From: Delftia sp. PS-11
GTDB taxonomy: Bacteria > Pseudomonadota > Gammaproteobacteria > Burkholderiales > Burkholderiaceae_C
Reading direction: 5' to 3'
Assembly: GCF_029870285.1 (NCBI RefSeq)
Contig: NZ_JACSYA010000027.1
Location: 10,049 to 74,048 of the forward strand
Length of the DNA: 64,000 nt
Part shown: in pieces, positions 45,756 through 54,083 of the stretch
Numbering within the stretch: position 1 is the stretch's first letter
Layout of the letters: every line of letters starts with the position of its first letter
Position numbers and translations under genes: made by a program
Notes under the pieces: model-generated
The model's database searches: none
Told to the model about the DNA's origin: nothing
What the model saw: the letters and a program-made list of their open reading frames with translations, nothing else

Positions 45756-46124
45756 ATGCACGCCCTACGTACCTCGTCTTTGTGGAAGCGCCTTGTCATG
45801 GCGTGGTTCCTGCTGACGCTGGGCGTTGCAGGAGCCTCGCCCTTCATCAGTCCCAAGACGATGGAGCTGCTGTGCTCGACGGCGGGCACGGCCAAGCTGG
45901 TGGTGTTCGACGAGCAAGGCCAGGCCCAGCCCACGGGACAGTCCTCGCTCGATTGCCCGATGTGCCTGGCACCCATGCTGCCCCTGCCCCCGGTCAACCC
46001 GTGGGCGCCACCGTCCCAGCCGCTGGCGCATGCGCTGCAGCCATTGCAGGCGGCCCATATCGCGGCCCTGGTGGGTGCGCCACTGCCGCCACGCGGCCCT
46101 CCCTCTCTGTTCTCTCTGTTCTGA
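45756..46124 (+). CDS. DUF2946 family small membrane or periplasmic protein
   Basis: A 122-residue protein. A hydrophobic segment at about 10-30 is followed by SPFISPKTMELLCSTAG and a CxxC in DCPMCLAPMLP, the usual DUF2946 layout. These proteins are typically encoded next to TonB-dependent copper receptors and are suspected of metal binding through the CxxC motif; no activity is proven. It precedes the TonB receptor by 269 bases. A second DUF2946-like gene lies after the receptor. Confidence 0.75.
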   Translation: MHALRTSSLWKRLVMAWFLLTLGVAGASPFISPKTMELLCSTAGTAKLVVFDEQGQAQPTGQSSLDCPMCLAPMLPLPPVNPWAPPSQPLAHALQPLQAAHIAALVGAPLPPRGPPSLFSLF

Positions 46125-46231
46125 TGGCGCCCGCCTGCCTGAGCATGCCGCACGGCTGACAGGCAGCGGTCCGCGCCCCCCCACACACTGCATACGCTGG
46201 CCTGAATGGCTGGCTGCTCTGCCGTACGTGC

Positions 46232-46263
46232 TTGCCTTTGCCTTTGTCTTTGTCTTTGCCTTC
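46232..46263 (+). repeat. Hexanucleotide tandem repeat (TTTGYC)n
   Basis: About five imperfect copies of TTTGCC/TTTGTC lie in tandem, roughly 130 bases upstream of the TonB receptor start. Slippage in such a repeat could change promoter spacing in steps of six bases. It could equally be a neutral low-complexity stretch. Confidence 0.5.
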
Positions 46264-46393
46264 AGGACTTTGGCGGCGTACAGGCAGGGCCATTGCTGCC
46301 AGACCCTCTGGATCACACCACCGCTCCTTGTAACAAGCAAGGCATCCCTGCCCATGGGCCGGGCCATGCCTGCGCAGCCCTGAGAAATACACC

Positions 46394-48475
46394 ATGACCC
46401 ACAATTGCCATGTTCTGCATGCACAGCGGCAACCCCGGATGCACGCCCCGCTGCCGCTGGCACTGGCCATCTGCATGGGACTTGTCCACAGCGCCCACGG
46501 CCAGGAGCTGGGCGCTTCAACCCCGCAGGACTCCGTGCTTACCCTGGGGACGGTCCATATCGGCGCCAAGGCCTCTGGCCCGCTGTCCGCGCGCAGCGTG
46601 TTCAGTTCAGTGGACATCCTGGGGGCGGATGTGCTGGAAAACGAACATGCGGACTACAGCTGGGAGCTGATGTCCAAGGCGCCCGGCGTGCAGGTCACGC
46701 AGTTCAAGCAGGGCACGGACGCGGGCCGCTTTTCCTTTCGCGGCTTCAACGGCGAAGGCCGGGTCAATGCGGTCAAGCTGCTGATCGACGGCATCCCGAG
46801 CAATGACAACGCAGGCGGCATGCCCTTCCTGGATGCGGTCTTCCCCCTGGATATCGAGGCCATCGAGATCGTGCGCGGCACCAACGACGCACGCTATGGC
46901 CTCAACAACATCGCCGGCAACGCCAACGTGATCACCCGCACGGGCGGCAACGAGGGCCGGGCCAGCGTGACCGTGGGCAGCTTCGGGACCAAGGAGTTTC
47001 AGGTGTCCAAGGGCATCGAGAGCGGCAACTGGAGCCAGAACTATTTTCTGGCCTGGCGCGATTCGGACGGCTACCGTGACCATGCCGACGCGCGCAAGCT
47101 GTCCCTGGCTGGCAAGTGGTTCTACACCTCGGACGATGGCCGCTGGCGCACCGGCGTGATCGCGCGCTACTACCGCAACAATGCATTGGAGTCGGGCTAC
47201 CTCACCTACGAAGACGCCATCAAGGCGCCGCGCAGCTCGCCCGCCTATGCCGCTGCCGACCGCAGCGAGCGCGAAACGGGCCAGCTCAGCGCCCACCTCG
47301 ATGGCGAGCTGACGCCCGAGCTGTCGCTGTCGGCCAAGGTCTATGCCAACCAGTACGAAAACCGGCGCTGGGTGCGCTTTTCTGCGGCAGGCTCGCAGCA
47401 GGAGCGCTACAACGACGAGCAGCAGCAAGGCGCCATCACCACGCTGACCTGGCGGCCCAAGGTCACCTGGGCCCATGAATTCACGCTGGAAGGCGGGCTC
47501 GACGCACAGCAGCAGAGCAACCTGGGCCAGCGCTACCGGACCACGGACCGCGTGCGCACCTCGCAGTTCCGTGACTGGGACTTCGACCTCAACACCCAGG
47601 GCGCCTATGTGCAGGCCGTGATCCGTCCGGTCGAAAACCTCAGGATCATCCCGGCGCTGCGCGTGGACAACGTCGATGGCTACTTCATCGACCGCCTCAC
47701 CGGCAACCGCGCCCCCGTGCACGACTACGGACTCATCAAGCAGCCCAAGATCAGCGTGGCCTATACCCTGAACCCGCAGGCCAGCGTCTATGCCAACTGG
47801 GGGCGGACCTTCCAGATCGGCGCAGGCATCGATGCCTACCGCACGCAGCAGCGCAACCTCAGCCCCTCCATCAACGATGGCTGGGAGGCAGGCGTCAAGT
47901 TCTCGCCCCTGCCCTGGCTGCATGGCCGCGTGGCCTACTGGGAGCAGCGCGCTTCCGGCGAAGTGGCACGGGTGCTGGGCGTGGACGGCCTGCCTGACCC
48001 CGGCGGCCTGGGCAATGTGGGCAAGACGCTGCGCAAGGGCTACGACATCCAGCTGCACATGAAGCCCCATGCCCGCACTACGGCCTGGATCGCCTACTCC
48101 CATCAGGTGGCACGCATTACCGCGCCCGACCCCAGCGCGCCTGCCACGCTGGGCAAGGAGATCGAGAACGTGCCGCACTACCTGGTCTCGGCCGGCGTGG
48201 ACTGGCAGGCCACGGACCGGCTCAAGCTGTCGGCCTGGGGCAATGCACAGGGCGACTACTACCTGGAGCGCACCAACACCCTGGGCCGCACCGGCAAATT
48301 CGCCGTGCTGAACCTGGGCGCCAGCTACCGGCTCTCGGAAAAGACGGACCTGAGCCTGCAGGTCAAGAACGTCACCAACCGCAAGTACGTCTACGCCTGG
48401 TATGACAGCGGCTCTTCGGGCTATTCGCCCGCTGACGGACGCGGCATCTACGCCAGCGTCAGCACACGGTTCTGA
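46394..48475 (+). CDS. TonB-dependent outer-membrane receptor, probably for a metal or metallophore
   Basis: A 693-residue receptor with signal peptide ending near AHGQE. The plug domain (about 50-170) includes MSKAPGVQVTQFKQGTDAGR, FRGFNGEGRVNAVKLLIDGI and IEIVRGTNDARYGLNNIAGN. The barrel ends GIYASVSTRF with terminal Phe. Position between two DUF2946 genes and before an MbnP/MbnH pair suggests copper or a copper-chelate as ligand; sequence alone cannot separate this from iron siderophores. It starts the densest part of the metal island. Confidence 0.88.
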   Translation: MTHNCHVLHAQRQPRMHAPLPLALAICMGLVHSAHGQELGASTPQDSVLTLGTVHIGAKASGPLSARSVFSSVDILGADVLENEHADYSWELMSKAPGVQVTQFKQGTDAGRFSFRGFNGEGRVNAVKLLIDGIPSNDNAGGMPFLDAVFPLDIEAIEIVRGTNDARYGLNNIAGNANVITRTGGNEGRASVTVGSFGTKEFQVSKGIESGNWSQNYFLAWRDSDGYRDHADARKLSLAGKWFYTSDDGRWRTGVIARYYRNNALESGYLTYEDAIKAPRSSPAYAAADRSERETGQLSAHLDGELTPELSLSAKVYANQYENRRWVRFSAAGSQQERYNDEQQQGAITTLTWRPKVTWAHEFTLEGGLDAQQQSNLGQRYRTTDRVRTSQFRDWDFDLNTQGAYVQAVIRPVENLRIIPALRVDNVDGYFIDRLTGNRAPVHDYGLIKQPKISVAYTLNPQASVYANWGRTFQIGAGIDAYRTQQRNLSPSINDGWEAGVKFSPLPWLHGRVAYWEQRASGEVARVLGVDGLPDPGGLGNVGKTLRKGYDIQLHMKPHARTTAWIAYSHQVARITAPDPSAPATLGKEIENVPHYLVSAGVDWQATDRLKLSAWGNAQGDYYLERTNTLGRTGKFAVLNLGASYRLSEKTDLSLQVKNVTNRKYVYAWYDSGSSGYSPADGRGIYASVSTRF

Positions 48476-48486
48476 CCGCATCCGCC

Positions 48487-48897
48487 ATGCACATGCTGCG
48501 TGCCTGCCGCGACCGTTTCGCCGCCTGGGCGATGGCTGCCCTGGTCTTTGCCATCACGCATCCGGCCATCGCTGGCCTGGCTGCAGGGGCAGCGGCAGGC
48601 CGCGACCCGCTGACGATGGCGGCGATGCAAGTGTGCACGACAGGTGGCATGCAGCGGGTGCAGGCAGATGCCGCTGAAGAGTCTGGTGATACGCCACTGG
48701 CCCAAACAGCCGGCGCAAGCCACTGCCCGTTGTGCCGCGCGCTGGGCGATCTGCCCTTGGATCTGTCACGCACGGACCTGCACTTTGCACTGAACGACAC
48801 ATCACGGCCTGCACCACCGCAGGTACCACGGCCCGCCGCTGACACCGTTGGCAGAGTGGTGCGGGCCACGCCTGTCAGAGCGCCGCCCACGGCCTGA
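48487..48897 (+). CDS. DUF2946-like small protein
   Basis: A 136-residue protein 11 bases after the receptor stop. An N-terminal hydrophobic segment (about 10-35) and HCPLCRALGDLPLD, a CxxC preceded by His, match the DUF2946 pattern. It is probably co-transcribed with the receptor. Like the copy at 45756 it may bind a metal in the periplasm or membrane; this is inferred from genomic context. Confidence 0.68.
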   Translation: MHMLRACRDRFAAWAMAALVFAITHPAIAGLAAGAAAGRDPLTMAAMQVCTTGGMQRVQADAAEESGDTPLAQTAGASHCPLCRALGDLPLDLSRTDLHFALNDTSRPAPPQVPRPAADTVGRVVRATPVRAPPTA

Positions 48898-49035
48898 CAG
48901 CCGCTCAACGCAGAGCCGTTTTTTCTTCATTTCCCTTGTCCTCAGACCATGCGAGGCCGCCGCAGCGCTGCCATGCAGGGTCCTGTCTGCCCGCGCGCCG
49001 CCATGGCTGGCCGCAGGCCATGAAAAACCGATTAC

Positions 49036-49971
49036 ATGCAACACTCTTTCCATCACCCCCGCTTTTGCCTGACCGCTGCTGCCGCAGCACTGCCCCTGTT
49101 GCTGGCCGCCTGCGGCGGCTCGGGTGGCAGCGACAGCACACCGCCTGCCACACCGGCCGGCCCCCAGGCCATCGCCATCGAGTTCACCGCCAAGGCCGGC
49201 AATCTGCCCGCCAAATGTGGCACGCCCATCAACGGCATCGGCACCAGCCAGGCCACCGTGGACCTGCACGACCTGCGCTTTTACGTCAGCGCCGTCTCGC
49301 TGATCACCGACAAGGACAAGACAGTGCCCGTCACCCTGGATGTCAATGACTGGCAAACCAAGGAAGTGGCGCTGATTGACCTGGAAGACGGCACGGGTGC
49401 CTGCGCCGATGCCGGCACACCGGCACAGAACACGCAGATCAAAGGCACGGTGCCTGCCGGCAGCTACAAGGGCCTCAGGATGACGGTGGGCGTGCCTTCG
49501 TCGGTCAACCATACCGACTACGCTGTCGCGCCCAAGCCGCTGGATGTGCAGGCCCTGGCCTGGTCCTGGCAGGCGGGCCGCAAGTTTGCGCAGATCGAGG
49601 TCAACCCTGCCGGTGGCGTGGCCCGGCCCGCGCCCGCAGCTGCCGGCAAGACGTTCTATGTACACCTGGGCTCGACCGGCTGCACAGGCAACCCCGTGAC
49701 GGGCGAGACCGTCAGCTGCGCGCGCCCCGACCGCATGGATCTGCGGTTCAGCGACTTCAACGCCAGCGCGCAGAAAGTGGTGCTGGACATTGCGCAATTG
49801 CTCAAAGGCTCCGATGTCAGGCAGGATCTGGGCGGTGCCGTGGGCTGCATGTCCGGCGCCACAGACCCGGAATGCGTGCCCATCTTCAGCGCTTTGCAGA
49901 TTGATCTGACAACGGGCCGCTCCATCAACGAAGGCCGCAGCCAGTCCGTCTTCCGTACCGAGGCCAAATAA
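49036..49971 (+). CDS. mbnP: MbnP-like 'metallo-mystery pair' copper-binding lipoprotein
   Basis: A 311-residue protein with a lipobox (LLLAACGG), so probably a periplasmic lipoprotein. It has the four-Cys/MbnP layout: C61 in AKCGTP, C123 in GTGACAD, later STGCTGNP and VSCARPD, plus ALAWSWQAGRKFAQIEV. A Trp at 106 (NDWQTKEVALIDLEDG) sits where the partner enzyme MbnH converts Trp to kynurenine in characterised pairs, creating a copper site. The downstream MbnH-like gene overlaps its stop by one base, as expected for an obligate pair. The conversion here is inferred. Confidence 0.88.
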   Translation: MQHSFHHPRFCLTAAAAALPLLLAACGGSGGSDSTPPATPAGPQAIAIEFTAKAGNLPAKCGTPINGIGTSQATVDLHDLRFYVSAVSLITDKDKTVPVTLDVNDWQTKEVALIDLEDGTGACADAGTPAQNTQIKGTVPAGSYKGLRMTVGVPSSVNHTDYAVAPKPLDVQALAWSWQAGRKFAQIEVNPAGGVARPAPAAAGKTFYVHLGSTGCTGNPVTGETVSCARPDRMDLRFSDFNASAQKVVLDIAQLLKGSDVRQDLGGAVGCMSGATDPECVPIFSALQIDLTTGRSINEGRSQSVFRTEAK

Positions 49972-51170
49972 TGCGCAAGCCCCATTCGCTGCAGCGGATG
50001 GCGGCGCGCACCGCCGCTTTGTGCGGCCTTGCCGGGGCCTTGGCCCTGGCAGGCTGCGGGGGCGGCGGCACCTCCGTCCACGATGACTCCGCAACCCGCG
50101 CAGGCTGGTCCTGGGCGCTGCCGTCCTTTTTCCCCACCCCAAGGGTGCCGGACACCAACCCCATGACGGCGGAAAAAGTCGAACTGGGCCGCTTCCTGTT
50201 CTACGACAGGCGCCTGTCCGGCAATGGCACGCAGGCCTGTGCGAGCTGCCATGTCCAGTCCAAGGCTTTCACCGATGGACTGACGACTTCGCTGGGATCT
50301 ACAGGCCAGGCGCACCCGCGCAACGCGCAGGGGCTGGCCAATGTGGTCTACAACGCCACGCTAACCTGGGCCAACCCGTCCCTGGTGACCCTGGAAAAGC
50401 AGATGGAGACCCCGCTGTTCGGCACGGACCCGGTGGAGATGGGCGTCAATGACAGGAACAAGGATGAAATCCTTGCGCGGCTGGCCGCCGACGCCGGCTA
50501 CAACCAGCGCTTCGCCAAGGCGTACCCTGGCCAGGGATCGCCCATCACCTGGGGCAATGTGATCCATGCAATTGCAGCATTCCAGCGCACCATCCTCTCG
50601 GGCAACAGCAAGTACGACCAGTACCTGAAGGGCAGCACCGCACTGAGTGCCGCCGAGCAGCGCGGCATGAGCCTGTTCTTTGGTGAGAAAGCCGAGTGCT
50701 TTCACTGCCACAGCAGCTTCAATTTCAATGACCAGATCGTGCATGCAGGCAGCCGCATCGTCGAGACCCCGTTCCACAACACGGGCCTGTACAACATCGG
50801 CGGCACGGGCGCTTTCCCCGAGCCCAACAGAGGCGTCTATGAGCTGACCCAGCTTGTCAAGGACATGGGAAAGTTCCGTGCGCCCAGCCTGCGCAATGTC
50901 GAGGTCACCGGCCCCTACATGCATGACGGCAGCATCGAGACGCTGGAGCAAGTGCTGGAGTTCTATGCCGCCGGCGGGCGCAACATCACGTCCGGCCCCC
51001 ATGCAGGTGACGGACGCGCCAATCCCAACAAGAACGACTTCATCAACCAGATCGCGCTGACGGCCGGCGACAGGGCCGATCTGCTGGCGTTTCTCAAGAC
51101 TCTGACGGACCATGAGCTGCTCACCACCCCCAAGCTGTCCGACCCCTTCTCCAGCCAGGCGGGCCAATAG
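49971..51170 (+). CDS. mbnH: MbnH-like di-heme cytochrome c peroxidase-family protein
   Basis: A 399-residue protein with a lipobox (LALAGCGG) and two c-type heme motifs, CASCH at 90-94 and CFHCH at 243-247. Other family features are RFLFYDRRLSGNGTQACASC, LANVVYNATLTWANPSL, MGVNDRNKDEIL, AFQRTILSGNSKYD and KFRAPSLRNVEVTGPYMHDG. MbnH proteins form a bis-Fe(IV) state and oxidise a specific Trp of MbnP. It is translationally coupled to mbnP and followed directly by an outer-membrane barrel gene. No methanobactin precursor gene is seen, as in many such pairs. Confidence 0.9.
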   Translation: MRKPHSLQRMAARTAALCGLAGALALAGCGGGGTSVHDDSATRAGWSWALPSFFPTPRVPDTNPMTAEKVELGRFLFYDRRLSGNGTQACASCHVQSKAFTDGLTTSLGSTGQAHPRNAQGLANVVYNATLTWANPSLVTLEKQMETPLFGTDPVEMGVNDRNKDEILARLAADAGYNQRFAKAYPGQGSPITWGNVIHAIAAFQRTILSGNSKYDQYLKGSTALSAAEQRGMSLFFGEKAECFHCHSSFNFNDQIVHAGSRIVETPFHNTGLYNIGGTGAFPEPNRGVYELTQLVKDMGKFRAPSLRNVEVTGPYMHDGSIETLEQVLEFYAAGGRNITSGPHAGDGRANPNKNDFINQIALTAGDRADLLAFLKTLTDHELLTTPKLSDPFSSQAGQ

Positions 51171-51171
51171 C

Positions 51172-52422
51172 ATGCGTCACAAGCACACCACAGCATGCAA
51201 GCCGCAGCCGGCCCTTGCCGCAACGGCAATGGCGCTGGCGTTGGCCTTGATGGCAGGCACTGCTGCAGCGCATACCGCCGAAGAGGCCATACCGACCGCC
51301 AATGGGCTGCGCATCGACATGGCCGCCGTGACAGCCTACATGCACGGCAGCACCACCGTCCCGGCCCCGCGGCTGGCGGGCACGCTGGGCCTGGGGGATA
51401 CACCCGGTGACCAGCGCGGCTGGCAGCTGGAGCATGGCACGCTGGGCGCCGGTTTGCGCGTCTCCCCCCAACTGGGGGCCAACATCGTGATGGGCTGGCA
51501 TGGCAGCGACCCAGCCCACGTGGAGGCCGCCTGGATGGAAGCGCGCAGCGGCTCAGGCGCCGAGCTGACCCTGGGCGCAGGCCGCAACCGCGTGCCCATG
51601 GGGCAAGTGCTCACGCGTGCCGGGCACTTCGACCGCTACGGCCAGATGCCGCTGGCCAAGCGGGCCGCCTTCAACGGCGACTGGATCGAGGATGGCATCA
51701 ACGCTGCCTGGCGTCCCCACCTGCAAGGCGCCATGTCCTGGCTGCAGGGTATTGACCTGGGGCTGTGGCGCGCCCGGCGCTTTCCCGGCAGCAACAACGC
51801 CGCCTGGGCGCCCGTCGTGCATGCCAACGCCGCCTGGACCTCGGTCGAAGCCGACGTGTTCTACAGCCGCCTACAGCCCCAGGGGCGTGGCGCTTATGTG
51901 CAACGGGCCAACAGCGGGCACATCCATACGGCGCCCCAGTGCAATGCCAGCCTGCGCGACATCACCTGCTTCGATGGCACCGTGGACCTGGCCGGGGCCA
52001 GCGCCACCTGGACCACGCCGCTGCAGGGCGTCAAGCTCACCGGAGCAGGCATCTGGCGGCGCGAAAGCGGCAGCCTCTATTCGCAAAATGGCGATACGGC
52101 CTACCAGGGCAAGACTCTGGGCGGCTGGCTGGAGGTACTGTGGCAGCCCAGCGCGCAATGGGATGTGGGCGTGCGGCAGGAATGGCTCAAAAGCACCAAC
52201 CATGTCAGCGGACCTGGCGCCCTGCTGGTGGCAACGGATGCCAATCTGCTGCCCAACAACCCCTCTCGCCGCTTCACGGCCATGGTGGGGTGGCGGCCCG
52301 TGAAAAGCCTGCTGATCGCGCTCGAAGCCGGGCGGGAGCACATTGCCGGCAAGGGCAATACGGTCGCTGGCCTGCGGCTGGTATGGACCCCTGGCGCCGT
52401 GTTTGAAAAAACCGGGCCGTGA
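51172..52422 (+). CDS. Predicted outer-membrane beta-barrel protein of the MbnPH locus
   Basis: A 416-residue protein with signal peptide ending TAAAH. Alternating hydrophobic/aromatic stretches (LGAGLRVSPQLGANIVMGWH, GIWRRESGSLYSQNGDT, LGGWLEVLWQPSAQWDVGVR) indicate beta strands. One Cys pair (APQCNAS, ITCFDG) may form a disulfide. It ends VFEKTGP rather than in Phe. It begins two bases after the mbnH stop, so it is part of the unit. Comparable barrels follow MbnPH pairs elsewhere, but its function is not known to me. Confidence 0.7.
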   Translation: MRHKHTTACKPQPALAATAMALALALMAGTAAAHTAEEAIPTANGLRIDMAAVTAYMHGSTTVPAPRLAGTLGLGDTPGDQRGWQLEHGTLGAGLRVSPQLGANIVMGWHGSDPAHVEAAWMEARSGSGAELTLGAGRNRVPMGQVLTRAGHFDRYGQMPLAKRAAFNGDWIEDGINAAWRPHLQGAMSWLQGIDLGLWRARRFPGSNNAAWAPVVHANAAWTSVEADVFYSRLQPQGRGAYVQRANSGHIHTAPQCNASLRDITCFDGTVDLAGASATWTTPLQGVKLTGAGIWRRESGSLYSQNGDTAYQGKTLGGWLEVLWQPSAQWDVGVRQEWLKSTNHVSGPGALLVATDANLLPNNPSRRFTAMVGWRPVKSLLIALEAGREHIAGKGNTVAGLRLVWTPGAVFEKTGP

Positions 52423-52458
52423 AGGCACGCTGAAGGTGGGGGCGATACAATTGCAGGC

Positions 52459-52920
52459 ATGTCGCGTGCGATCCGGGAAATCCCTCTGCGAAGCGCGGTG
52501 CTGCTGTTGTTGATCATGGTGGCGCAGCTGCTGGCTCCGCTGCTGCACAGCCATTTCGGGACACCCAACCGCGATGGCCTGCATGTGCACGCAGCGCCAT
52601 CGCGTGTGGCTGATTCGCATTTCCACCTCTTCACGGCCCACGGCACGCTGGGCGATGAGCATTCATCGCACGCCCTGCCCTCAGATGCCGAACCCTTCGA
52701 AGTCGATGTGCAGGATGCCCTGCAGCCGCTGGACCTGCTGGCCCTGCCGGCCATGGCGCTCATCGGCCTGGCCCTGCTGACCCTGGGGCTGCGCGCTGCA
52801 CGCATGCGCTGCAGCGCGCCACGGCCCACGCCCAGCCCCGAACCCTTGCGCCTGAGCCCGTGCTGGCGCGGCCGGGTGATACGCCCCAGCCCTGCACAGG
52901 CACCTCCCCTGGCCTCCTGA
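52459..52920 (+). CDS. Small His-rich membrane-associated protein
   Basis: A 153-residue protein not assigned to a family. An N-terminal hydrophobic helix (about 12-29) is followed by a His-rich stretch (about 30-75: HSHFGTPN, LHVHAAPS, HFHLFTAHG, HSSHA), a second hydrophobic helix (about 93-113) and a basic Pro-rich tail. The His-rich loop is probably periplasmic and metal-binding. Position before the RND genes is reminiscent of small CzcI-type proteins, but no homology is claimed. Confidence 0.6.
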   Translation: MSRAIREIPLRSAVLLLLIMVAQLLAPLLHSHFGTPNRDGLHVHAAPSRVADSHFHLFTAHGTLGDEHSSHALPSDAEPFEVDVQDALQPLDLLALPAMALIGLALLTLGLRAARMRCSAPRPTPSPEPLRLSPCWRGRVIRPSPAQAPPLAS

Positions 52921-53009
52921 CCTGCCGGCCCGCCAGGGCCGGCCACTGACCGCCTGCACACCTGCTGGGCCTGTGCGGACGGCGTTCGTCGTATTCACCG
53001 GAGTCAGGA

Positions 53010-54083
53010 ATGATGTTCCATCCATGGCTGCTGGCCGGCGCATTGGCGCTGCCAGCCGTCGGCATGGCCGCGCAGGCGCAGGCCGAATCCCCCTCTTTTG
53101 CCCTGTCCAGCGAACAGGCCCGCACGCTGGGCGTGCGTTTTGAAACCATCCAGCCAGCGGCGCAGATCACCGTGACGGCCCACGCGCGCGCCGTGCTGCG
53201 CGCCGATGCCCAGACCGTGGTGGCCGCCCCCTATTCGGGCGCGATCCCCAGCGTCCATGTGGCCGTGGGCCAGACAGTGCGCGCAGGCCAGGCCCTGGCC
53301 ACGTTCACCGGCGCCCAATTGTTCGAGGCACGCCGGGCCTTGCAGGAAGCCGACTCCCAGTCGCGCCTGGCGCGTCAGGCCCTGGCACGCGATCAGGCGC
53401 TGTATGACGATGGCATCATCGCCGCCAGCCGCTGGCAGGCCACGCAGGCCCGCGCGGCAGAGGCGGCGGCAGCAGCCCAGGCACGTCACGCCGAGCTGGC
53501 TGCCAGCGGCCTGAAGCTGGCGGGCCATGAAGCGCAACTGCTGGTCCCAAGGTCTGCCGTGGTCACCGAAGTGCTGGTGGCGCCGGGGGCCCGTGTCGAA
53601 GCCTCGGCCCCCCTGGTGCGCCTGGCAGACCCCCAGGCGCTGGAGCTGGACCTGCTGCTGGGCCGGGAAATGCCGCTGCCCGCCGTGGGCGACCGTGTCC
53701 AGGTACAGGCGCGCGGCGCAGCGGGACAGGTGGCAGGCATTGCCCCTGTGGGCGATGGCTCCGCAGGCATGCGCGTACGCGTGTCCCTGCGCCAGAACGG
53801 AACCCTGCGCGTGGGAGAAAGCGTGCAGGCCACGCTGACGCTGTCCGATGCAGCGCCCTCTGCCGACGGCCCGCGCACGCGCATTCCGGCGGCTGCCCTG
53901 GCGCACTGGCAAGGCAGGACCGGTGTATTCCTGGCAAGCGGCAAGGGCGTGCGCTTTGCGCCGCTGGCCGTAGAGGCCAGCGACGAAGCCATGGCCGTGG
54001 TGCGGGGCACGCTGCCGCCCCAGGCCCGCATCGCAGTCTCCGGCATCGCCGCGCTCAAGGGTCTGCTGGCGGGAGAGCCATGA
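53010..54083 (+). CDS. RND efflux periplasmic adaptor (membrane-fusion protein), metal type
   Basis: A 357-residue protein with a signal peptide ending AQAQA. Barrel and lipoyl halves are visible (VVAAPYSGAIPSVHVAVGQT, VTEVLVAPGARVEASAPLV), separated by an Ala-rich helical hairpin (about 105-180). It has no His-rich N-terminus. It connects the inner-membrane pump to the outer-membrane channel. Its stop overlaps the pump start by four bases, and all three components are in one operon. Confidence 0.9.
   Translation: MMFHPWLLAGALALPAVGMAAQAQAESPSFALSSEQARTLGVRFETIQPAAQITVTAHARAVLRADAQTVVAAPYSGAIPSVHVAVGQTVRAGQALATFTGAQLFEARRALQEADSQSRLARQALARDQALYDDGIIAASRWQATQARAAEAAAAAQARHAELAASGLKLAGHEAQLLVPRSAVVTEVLVAPGARVEASAPLVRLADPQALELDLLLGREMPLPAVGDRVQVQARGAAGQVAGIAPVGDGSAGMRVRVSLRQNGTLRVGESVQATLTLSDAAPSADGPRTRIPAAALAHWQGRTGVFLASGKGVRFAPLAVEASDEAMAVVRGTLPPQARIAVSGIAALKGLLAGEP

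Noticed and set aside
45826..46383. 185-codon open frame across the region before the TonB receptor
   Set aside because: It overlaps the DUF2946 gene in another frame and encodes the hexamer repeat as low-complexity Phe/Ala/Val; no motif.
46607..48481. 624-codon open frame on the minus strand
   Set aside because: Antisense shadow of the TonB receptor; no ribosome site or recognisable domain.
48898..49035. Methanobactin precursor (mbnA) near the MbnP/MbnH pair
   Set aside because: No short ORF with the Cys-containing leader/core pattern was seen between 45700 and 52500, so methanobactin production is not claimed.
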